From positions 310,001-374,000 of the forward strand of contig NZ_JANARS010000004.1 in NCBI RefSeq assembly GCF_024199985.1: a DNA stretch of 64,000 nucleotides. Direction: 5' to 3'. This stretch comes from Nocardioides pinisoli. Lineage in GTDB: Bacteria > Actinomycetota > Actinomycetes > Propionibacteriales > Nocardioidaceae. Numbering within the stretch: the first letter of the stretch is position 1; the number at the start of each line of letters is the position of its first letter. Under the pieces are notes generated by a model. That model saw only the letters and a program-made list of their open reading frames with translations, was not told where the DNA came from and made no database searches. The position numbers were made by a program, and so were the translations under genes. Shown here piece after piece: positions 57,819 to 64,000 of this stretch.

Positions 57819-60533
57819 TCACCCGGCCAGGTCGAAGGCCCCCAGTCCCTCGCCCAGCACCCGCGGGTCGGACACGCCGGACTTGCGGCCGGAGTAGACG
57901 TACGCCACCCCGCTCGCACGGTCGCGCACGACGTAGTCGGGAGAGCCCTTCAGGGTCATCGCCTGGACGCCGAGCACCCAGTCGAAGCCCGAGAGGTCTG
58001 CCGGCAGCCCGGCCGGCGCGGGGACCGCACCGCCCGTGACGAGGACGCCCGCGCCGAGACCGGTGCCGTTGCCCGGCCAGACCGTCAACCGACCACCGGC
58101 GGGGGTGCCGACGACGTCGGGCAGCCCGTCCCCGGTCACGTCGCCGACGGCCCTCAGGCCCTGCACCGGGCCCCAGCCCTGGCCGAGGACGGTGCCCGCG
58201 GCGAGGGCGCCGGTTCCGGTGCCGGCGAAGAACCACAGCTGGCCGGAGCCGTCGCGGGTGAGCACGTCGCCGAACCCGTCACGGTTGATGTCGCCGGCGT
58301 TGAGGATGGTGTCCATGCCGGCGAAGGAGACGCCGGTGTCGATGGGCGCCCCGAGCTCGAAGGTGTCGCGGTTGGCGACGACGACCAGCGTCTTGCCGAC
58401 CACGCCGATCAGGTCCGCCCCGGCACCGCCGACCATGTTGGCGCCGGTGATCCAGCGCATCGCCTTCAGGTTGGTGGCCGGCCCCAGCGCGGCGCCGTAG
58501 GTGCCGTCGCCGCGACCGGGCATCAGCATCATCTTGCCCTTGGACGACCGCGCCACGAGGTCCGAGCGCCCGTCGCCGTTGAAGTCACCCGCGACGACGC
58601 GGTTGTAGCCGCTCCACCGCCCGGCGACGCGCTTGGGTGCGGCGAACCGACCGGTGCCGTAGCCGGTCTGCAGGAAGAGACGGTTCTTGGTGCGCAGCAG
58701 GAGGTCGGCGCGGCCGTCGCCGTTGACGTCACCGGCGCCGACGAGCTGCCGGTAGTTGCCGTAGCCCTTGCGGGTGACCTTCCGGGAGAAGCCGCCCTTC
58801 TCGGTCCCGAGGAGCGTGGCGAGGCGTCCCTTGAAGCGGGCGACGAGGTCGTTGCGACCGTCGTTGTTGATGTCGCCGGCCGCGGTGATCAGCGAGTAGC
58901 CACGCAACCGCATCTTGCGGGTGGTCGAGCCGAACTTGCCGTTGCCCTTGCCGGCGCGCACCCGGACCGCGCCGGACTTGTCGGCCGTCACCAGGTCGGG
59001 CAGGCCGTCACCGGTCAGGTCGGGCGAGACGAGGACGTCGGCGCGCTTGTCCCAGCCGCGCTTGCCCACCACGGTGCGGGTCTGGAAGGAGGTGAGGCCA
59101 CCGGTGGGGAGCACCAGGCCACGGCCGTCCGAGGCGCGCCGCACGACGAGGTCCGGGTAGGGCGAGGCGTCGAGGTTGTTCTGCGGAGCGGGCTCGGAGA
59201 TCGGGACCTCCTGCGGCGCCGTGACGACAGGAGCCGTCTGTGCGGCGTAGGTCCTGATCAGCGGCAGCTGGGCGTACAGGTACTTGCCGGGGCAGGCCGT
59301 CGAGCCGGCGTCGCGGTGGCCGTTGATCGCCTGGAACGTGCCACGGCCGATCTTCTGCGACGTCGACGCCGGGTTGACACCGTGCAGCGAGAGCTTCCAC
59401 GCGAACAGCTGGCCGTAGGCCCGCAGCATAACGTCGGGCGGCTGGACGGTGTCGAAGTTGCCGATGGCCGACATCGCGAACGAGTAGTCGTTGTAGTTGA
59501 GCGTGTGCGCGCCCACGACCGGGCGGTCGATGCCGCCGTAGCGGCCCTCCCAGATCCGGCCGAACCGGTCGACGAGGAAGTTGTAGCCGATGTCGCTCCA
59601 GCCCCGTGACTTCACGTGGTAGGCGTAGATGCTGCGCAGGAGCGCCGGCACCTGGGCCTCGCTGTAGTCGTTGGCGTTCACGGTGTGGTGGACGAAGCCG
59701 CCGCTGATCGACCCGTAGCGCAGCGCGCTCTTGTCGCGGATGCTCTCGTCGGCGCCCCACTGGGCCCGCGAGAAGATGGTGGGCTGCGCGACGGTCTGCT
59801 GGCGCGCCGCCTGCAGCGTGATGCCCTCGGTGGCGGCGTCCGTGCCGTCCTGCTGCGCGAACTCCTCGTCGTACGACGCGCTCGGGTCGCTGCTCGCGGG
59901 GTCGGCCGGCGCCTCGGTCTCGGTCCTCGTCGCCGACCCGGGGTCGACCACGGCGAGGGAGAGGTCGTCGGGCAGGGCGACGCCGTCGGTGCGGGCCTCG
60001 ACCTGGACGTCGTCGACGTCGCCCACGAAGGTGGGCTCGGTGCCGGGCCGCGCGGTCGCCGCCTCGGCGCTGCCGGGGTCGGGGGCGTGCTCGTCGTGGT
60101 ACTCCAGGTCCTCCCAGGCGCTCCACCCGTCGCCGTCGCGGGTGCGGACCCGGAGGGTGATCTGGTCCTCCTCGAGGTCCTCGCCGCCGGCCCAGGTGAC
60201 ACCGACGGCGCCGAAGGCGTCCACCGGCTGCGGGGTGCTGACCACGCGCGCCCGGGTGGCACCGCCGGCGACGGTGCGCCCGCGCAGGCCGCTGAAGCCG
60301 CCGGACTCCCCGGTGAGCGGCACCTCGGTGACGGTGGGCGTCACCGCCTTGGTGGGGACGGTGGCCGACATGAGCGCCGCCGGGGCGGTCGCCGGGGCGG
60401 CGGGGGCGCCGGGCGTCTCCCCGACGATGTCGAGGGACACGACACCGGAGGCGGGGGTGAGCACGACGAGCACGACACCGAGCACCAGCACCTGCTGGCA
60501 GAAGGTGACGAGACGGGCCTGAAGAGGACGCAT
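57819..60533 (-). CDS. Secreted PGRP-type N-acetylmuramoyl-L-alanine amidase with FG-GAP repeats
   Basis: This 904-residue exported protein has an N-terminal hydrophobic segment (QVLVLGVVLVVLTP), a spacer domain, then an Amidase_2/PGRP domain (about 265-445) with zinc ligands in FVHHTVNANDY and HRDAGSTACPGKY. The C-terminal 440 residues form a beta-propeller-like array with at least six calcium-type motifs of the form DxNxDGxxD (for example DINNDGRNDLVA, DFNGDGRSDLVA). It should cleave the stem peptide from muramic acid and use the propeller for wall or matrix binding. The ATG at 60533 has AGGAG nine bases upstream. Three GTGAC repeats precede it. Confidence 0.93.
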   Translation of the reverse strand: MRPLQARLVTFCQQVLVLGVVLVVLTPASGVVSLDIVGETPGAPAAPATAPAALMSATVPTKAVTPTVTEVPLTGESGGFSGLRGRTVAGGATRARVVSTPQPVDAFGAVGVTWAGGEDLEEDQITLRVRTRDGDGWSAWEDLEYHDEHAPDPGSAEAATARPGTEPTFVGDVDDVQVEARTDGVALPDDLSLAVVDPGSATRTETEAPADPASSDPSASYDEEFAQQDGTDAATEGITLQAARQQTVAQPTIFSRAQWGADESIRDKSALRYGSISGGFVHHTVNANDYSEAQVPALLRSIYAYHVKSRGWSDIGYNFLVDRFGRIWEGRYGGIDRPVVGAHTLNYNDYSFAMSAIGNFDTVQPPDVMLRAYGQLFAWKLSLHGVNPASTSQKIGRGTFQAINGHRDAGSTACPGKYLYAQLPLIRTYAAQTAPVVTAPQEVPISEPAPQNNLDASPYPDLVVRRASDGRGLVLPTGGLTSFQTRTVVGKRGWDKRADVLVSPDLTGDGLPDLVTADKSGAVRVRAGKGNGKFGSTTRKMRLRGYSLITAAGDINNDGRNDLVARFKGRLATLLGTEKGGFSRKVTRKGYGNYRQLVGAGDVNGDGRADLLLRTKNRLFLQTGYGTGRFAAPKRVAGRWSGYNRVVAGDFNGDGRSDLVARSSKGKMMLMPGRGDGTYGAALGPATNLKAMRWITGANMVGGAGADLIGVVGKTLVVVANRDTFELGAPIDTGVSFAGMDTILNAGDINRDGFGDVLTRDGSGQLWFFAGTGTGALAAGTVLGQGWGPVQGLRAVGDVTGDGLPDVVGTPAGGRLTVWPGNGTGLGAGVLVTGGAVPAPAGLPADLSGFDWVLGVQAMTLKGSPDYVVRDRASGVAYVYSGRKSGVSDPRVLGEGLGAFDLAG

Positions 60534-60579
60534 GACAAGAACTCCTGCTGTGTGGGGGAAGGTCACACAAGGCAGGAGT

Positions 60580-60607
60580 TTCACACCAGTCACATCAGTC
60601 ACGGAAG
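60580..60607 (-). promoter_or_regulatory. Three tandem 9-bp GTGAC repeats upstream of the amidase gene
   Basis: On the minus strand GTGAC-N4-GTGAC-N4-GTGAA lies 47-74 bases before the start (half-sites begin at plus-strand 60598, 60589 and 60580). A further GTCAC at 60562 keeps the 9-bp phase with one unit skipped. It resembles recalled MtrA direct-repeat sites. Confidence 0.5.
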
Positions 60608-60713
60608 GGTTTCTGAGTAACTACACGGCTGTAATTTCCACTCGACACGCCGTTACATGGGTGTAATTCTCGGCGATCCTGTCATGAAAGCGCGTGGAGC
60701 GGGCGCGAGGGGT

Positions 60714-61484
60714 CTAGATGTCGGCGCCGAGGCCGTCGTCCTCGCCGGAGTCGTCGTCGCCCTCGTCGTAGTGGAGGTAGCGGATGCCCTCCTCGACGTC
60801 GCCGTCGAAGCCGAGTCGTCCGTTCTCCATGACGAGGACGCGGTTGCACAGGTTGCGGACGGACCCGGGGGCGTGCGAGACGTAGAACATCGTCACGCCC
60901 GACTTCACGATCTCGTCCATGCGCCGCTTGCACTTGCGCTTGAACGGCCGGTCCCCCACCGCCAGGGCCTCGTCGGCGATGAAGATGTCGGCGTCGACGT
61001 TGACCGCGACCGAGAAGCCGAGGCGCGCCCTCATGCCGGAGCTGTAGTAGGCCACGTCGGTGTCGAGGAACTTGCCGAGGTCGGCGAAGTCGACGATCTC
61101 GTCGAACTTGCGGTCGGTCTCGGCCCGCGACATCCCGAGGATGGCCGCGTTGAGGTAGAGGTTCTCCCGACCGCTCAGGTTGTTGTCGAAGCCCGTGCCG
61201 GTCGCGATCAGCCCCGCGATGCGGCCTCGGGTGAGCACCGAGCCGGAGTCGGGGCGCATGACGCCGCTGATGAGCTTGAGCAGCGTCGACTTGCCGGAGC
61301 CGTTGAGGCCCATCAGGCCGACCGACTCCCCCTCGCGCACCGTGAAGCTGACGTCGTCGACGGCGTTGAAGGTGTCGTGGGTCTTGCGGCCCCGGGCCTT
61401 GGCCAGCACCGTCTGCTTGAGCGAGCGCTGGTAGGACAGCGTGAAGGCCTTGGTGGCGTTGTCCACCTTGATCATGGTCGTCAT
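60714..61484 (-). CDS. wzt: Polysaccharide-export ABC ATPase (Wzt type)
   Basis: This 256-residue ATPase has Walker A GLNGSGKST (59-67), signature YYSSGMRARLGFS, Walker B DIFIADEALAVGD and switch VSHAPGSVRNLC. The spaced N-terminus before the P-loop (TLSYQRSLKQTVLAKARGR) and the typical GLIATGTGFDNNLSGRENLYLNA segment mark the Wzt/TagH/RfbE branch, which exports surface polysaccharides. It lacks the C-terminal carbohydrate-binding domain of some O-antigen Wzt proteins. The start overlaps the permease stop (TGATG). With the GlfT2-like gene it probably exports galactan. Confidence 0.92.
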   Translation of the reverse strand: MTTMIKVDNATKAFTLSYQRSLKQTVLAKARGRKTHDTFNAVDDVSFTVREGESVGLMGLNGSGKSTLLKLISGVMRPDSGSVLTRGRIAGLIATGTGFDNNLSGRENLYLNAAILGMSRAETDRKFDEIVDFADLGKFLDTDVAYYSSGMRARLGFSVAVNVDADIFIADEALAVGDRPFKRKCKRRMDEIVKSGVTMFYVSHAPGSVRNLCNRVLVMENGRLGFDGDVEEGIRYLHYDEGDDDSGEDDGLGADI

Positions 61485-62392
61485 CAGAGGCGCTCCGGGA
61501 CGCGCGCCTCGAGGCGGGCGAAGATCCTCTGCGACACCACGAGCAGCACGAACGCGATGGCCGTCATCACCAGGCCCCGCGTGAACAGGTGGTCGGGCAG
61601 GTGCACCGCCGCCGTCGCGTCAGGGTCGCTGGTCGTGCCCGTCCAGAAGCCGCGCTGGATCAGGAGCACGGCCTCGGCCATCGGGTTGAGCAGGTACCAG
61701 CTCGCGATCGGCTCGCCGAAGCGCTCGTAGACGAGGGTGTAGGGATACATCATCGGCACGCTGAAGGTGACGAACTGGGTGAGGGTCTGGGCCACCTTGC
61801 CGATGTCGCGCATGAAGACGTTGCCGACGCTGAACAGGAGCCCCAGGGCCAGGCCGAGCGCGGCCGTGAGAGTGAACCCGAGCAGCGCGGCCGCCATCCC
61901 GACCGGGTCGGGGCGCCACCCGAGCCACACGCACGGCACCACGAGGATCACCAGCATCGGCACGGTGTGCCAGGCCGCGACGAGCATGCGCGCCACCGGG
62001 AACATCTCCCGCGGCACGGGCAGCTTGGTGATCAGCGACCTGTTCTGCACCAGCGACTGGGTGCCGCCGTTGAAGGTCTCGGTGAAGAAGTGCACGATCA
62101 CCATGCCGGAGAACAAGTGGATGGCGAAGTTCTCCATGCCGGCGCCGCGGCCGATCATCACCTGGAACAGGAAGTAGAACATGCAGAACCGGATCGCCGG
62201 CTGCAGGTAGCTCCACACCCAGCCCAGCACCGTGCCCTGGTAGCGCGACTTGATGGTGTTGCGCACCAGCATGCTGAGCAGGTAGCGACGACGTACGACC
62301 TCGCTCAGGCCCGTGGCCGCGGGCGGGGCCAGCGGCAGGGCCTCCAGCTCGGCCGTCGTGCGCCGGGCCGGGCCGGAGGCTGTGGTGCTCAC
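61484..62392 (-). CDS. wzm: Polysaccharide-export ABC permease (Wzm type)
   Basis: This 302-residue ABC-2 permease has about six membrane helices. Family marks are LVRNTIKSRYQGTVLGWVWSYLQPA (in outline; the conserved LKxRYxxSxLGxxWxxLxP box), HFFTETFNGGTQSLVQNRSLITKLPVP in the coupling-helix region and SWYLLNPMAEAV near the end. It forms the channel with Wzt to move undecaprenyl-linked polysaccharide across the membrane. GTG start, seven bases after the upstream glycosyltransferase gene, so all three form one operon. Confidence 0.92.
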   Translation of the reverse strand: MSTTASGPARRTTAELEALPLAPPAATGLSEVVRRRYLLSMLVRNTIKSRYQGTVLGWVWSYLQPAIRFCMFYFLFQVMIGRGAGMENFAIHLFSGMVIVHFFTETFNGGTQSLVQNRSLITKLPVPREMFPVARMLVAAWHTVPMLVILVVPCVWLGWRPDPVGMAAALLGFTLTAALGLALGLLFSVGNVFMRDIGKVAQTLTQFVTFSVPMMYPYTLVYERFGEPIASWYLLNPMAEAVLLIQRGFWTGTTSDPDATAAVHLPDHLFTRGLVMTAIAFVLLVVSQRIFARLEARVPERL

Positions 62393-62399
62393 GGGCGGC

Positions 62400-64000
62400 T
62401 CACTCGGTCGCGCTCGCCGGACCGTCCGCGGCGGGCTCCACGGGACGGTCCGCCGAGTCGGTCCAGGGGGCGAAGGTCTTCTCCCACGCCTCGGGCGAGG
62501 TGATGTCGCCGAGCGCGGCCCGGTACTCCGCGGCGAGCCGGGGCCACTCGCGCTGGAACCGCGCGTGGATCTCGACGGTGCGCTTCATCAGGTCGCGGAA
62601 CCTCTCCGGGTCGCGTTCGTAGAGCGCGGCGGAGCTGCCGTCGGGCATGGAGACCACGGCCGAGTCGTAGCGGGCGATCCGGTACCACTTCGCGTCCATG
62701 GCCGGGATCTCCGCCTCCGGGTGGCTCCGGGAGGTGGGACGTACGGGCCGGAGCTGGCGCAGCGGCATCGTCGCGGCCCGCACCAGCAGCGAGACCCGTC
62801 CCGGGACCCCGGAGTCGTCCTTGCCCTTGCGGGGCGGCTTGTGCCGCCGCACCGCGGGGAAGGTGTCGGGGTCGACCTGGAGCTGCGCGTCGGTGAACTG
62901 CTTGCGGAACGCGTTGACCTCGGCGAGCTTGCCCGGCAGCATCCCGTGCAGCCCGTGGGGTCCGGCGAGCACGTCCTCCAGCGCCATCAGCCGCAGCTCG
63001 ACGGTGGAGTACTGCATCGAGACCAGGTGGGCGATCTGGTGGTTGAGGCTCTCGCGCACCATGCGGCCCCCGCGCTCGTAGGCCGAGTGCAGCAGCGCGG
63101 CCACGAAGCGGTTGCGCTGGTGGAAGTAGGCCTGCCAGTCGAGCGCGTCGTTCTTGTCGGTCCACGGGATGTGCCAGACCGCGGCGCCGGGCAGCGAGAC
63201 GGTCGGGTAGCCGGCCTCCTTGGCCCGCAGCCCGAACTCGGAGTCGTCCCACTTGAGGAAGAGCGGCAGGCTGAGCCCGATCTCCTCGAGCACCTGGCGC
63301 GGGATCAGGCACATGAACCAGCCGTTGAAGTCCACGTCGACGCGCTTGTGCAGCCACCGCGTCGAGCGCAGGTTGCGCGCGCCGAAGTCCCAGTCCTGGA
63401 ACACGCCCGGCGCGGACAGCCACCAGAAGCGCCACGGCGTGATGATCTCGCCGAAGCTGTGCAGGCGCGTGCGCGCGTAGATGGAGAACATGTGACCGCC
63501 GACGATCGTCGGGCGGCGGGCGAGGTCGCCGAACGTCACGGAGCGGATGATGCCCTCGGGCTCGCAGATGACGTCGTCGTCCATCATCATCGCGTAGGTG
63601 GCGGTGCCCTTGCGGACGCTCTCGAGCTGGCCGCGGGCATAGCCGCCGGACCCGCCGAGGTTGCCCTGCTCGATGATGCGGAGGGTGTCGCCGAGCGCCT
63701 CGGCGGCCGCCGGGAAGAACTCGGAGTCCCGCATCTTCTGCGTGCCCTGCTCCATCACCAGGACCTCGTCGAGGTAGGGGCGGAGCTCGGGAGCGTCGGC
63801 GAGCTGGCCGATCAGCTTGGCCACGAAGTCGGGGCGGTTCATGGTGGTGATGCACACGTCGACCGTGCCGTGCTGCGAGCGGTCCTCGGGCACCTGGGCC
63901 GTCCACTGCGCCGAGCGGACCACGACGTCGTTGTCGCCGGCGACGACGTCGTACCAGTACCACCCGCCGTCGACGAACGGCTTGAGCGGCAGCTCGAAGG
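62400..64000 (-). CDS. glfT2: Galactofuranosyltransferase, GlfT2-like, 5' end beyond window
   Basis: About 533 codons are visible; the N-terminus lies off the right edge, since the frame continues as FELPLKPFVDGGWYWYD to the end. The GT2 catalytic core has VDVCITTMNRP, the metal-binding MMMDDDV, the substrate region WDDSEFGLRAKEAG and WHIPWTDKND, which correspond to key motifs of mycobacterial GlfT2, plus the C-terminal helical part. GlfT2 polymerises beta-(1-5)/(1-6) galactofuranose for arabinogalactan. Linked to wzm-wzt, it suggests a galactan-type wall polymer in this organism. Confidence 0.9.
   Translation of the reverse strand, partial: FELPLKPFVDGGWYWYDVVAGDNDVVVRSAQWTAQVPEDRSQHGTVDVCITTMNRPDFVAKLIGQLADAPELRPYLDEVLVMEQGTQKMRDSEFFPAAAEALGDTLRIIEQGNLGGSGGYARGQLESVRKGTATYAMMMDDDVICEPEGIIRSVTFGDLARRPTIVGGHMFSIYARTRLHSFGEIITPWRFWWLSAPGVFQDWDFGARNLRSTRWLHKRVDVDFNGWFMCLIPRQVLEEIGLSLPLFLKWDDSEFGLRAKEAGYPTVSLPGAAVWHIPWTDKNDALDWQAYFHQRNRFVAALLHSAYERGGRMVRESLNHQIAHLVSMQYSTVELRLMALEDVLAGPHGLHGMLPGKLAEVNAFRKQFTDAQLQVDPDTFPAVRRHKPPRKGKDDSGVPGRVSLLVRAATMPLRQLRPVRPTSRSHPEAEIPAMDAKWYRIARYDSAVVSMPDGSSAALYERDPERFRDLMKRTVEIHARFQREWPRLAAEYRAALGDITSPEAWEKTFAPWTDSADRPVEPAADGPASATE

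Noticed and set aside
60551..60571. GlxR/CRP-type site TGTGT...ACACA before the amidase gene
   Set aside because: The half-sites are 11 bases apart, not the 6 expected between TGTGA and TCACA, and the region is better described by the GTGAC repeats.

Overview
The window looks like chromosomal DNA of a high-GC actinobacterium, most likely Nocardioides or a close relative (Nocardioidaceae). The evidence is very high GC with G/C third positions, frequent GTG starts, many apparently leaderless genes, WhiB, MtrAB-LpqB, F420 biosynthesis, DUF3499/DUF5719/DUF6752/TIGR03089 proteins, and a REP-like repeat next to a DUF222-HNH endonuclease. The genus is inferred. I see no rRNA, tRNA, CRISPR array, insertion sequence or prophage.

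Layout. (1) 1-7075: a sugar module. A leftward, translationally coupled ABC operon (double-domain ATPase, two permeases, lipoprotein binding protein, D-tagatose/D-psicose 3-epimerase-like enzyme cut by the window edge) diverges from a ROK repressor. (2) 7257-9196: an acyl-CoA dehydrogenase and a lipoprotein. (3) 9216-16821: six consecutive leftward genes, namely a secreted endonuclease/exonuclease/phosphatase (EEP) protein with an extra C-terminal domain, a membrane-anchored EEP protein, a LicD-like plus methyltransferase fusion, a DUF6752 coiled coil, a sulfotransferase-like protein and a secreted PLD-like protein. This is the best candidate for an undescribed envelope or secreted phosphodiester system. 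(4) 17015-20372: MgtE-like regulatory protein, DUF1003, Mrp and TatB, a block also clustered in mycobacteria. (5) 20378-34970: hypothetical proteins, LysM and Rv3235-like proteins, SecA, a hemerythrin, a SARP/AAA regulator, a YcaQ-type glycosylase, an orphan response regulator, HPF and ComF. (6) 34994-40566: lpqB-mtrB-mtrA-ahcY, read leftward. (7) 40659-47118: accessory genes, including a repeat array (43094-43562) and a DUF222-HNH endonuclease with a probable SOS box over its start. (8) 47224-57796: SIS/PGI-like, Trm112, DUF3499, metallopeptidase-like, DUF5719, GT2, WhiB, FbiA, short FbiB, DUF3105 and TIGR03089. (9) 57819-64000: a secreted amidase with FG-GAP repeats, then Wzt, Wzm and a GlfT2-like galactofuranosyltransferase running off the right edge.

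Blocks 5, 6 and 8 follow the order of the M. tuberculosis Rv3235-Rv3262 region (recalled, not computed), with manA/manB missing and foreign-looking DNA in between. Themes linking the genes are envelope building and remodelling (GlfT2-Wzm-Wzt, amidase, MtrAB-LpqB, GT2/DUF5719, WhiB), protein export (SecA, TatB) and dormancy or stress control (HPF, SOS-type control of the HNH gene). About eighteen genes carry a -10-like hexamer ending 6 to 8 bases before the start codon, so leaderless transcription appears to be the rule. Two tandem GTGAC arrays with 9-bp period, upstream of the amidase and of the MgtE-like operon, are candidate MtrA targets.
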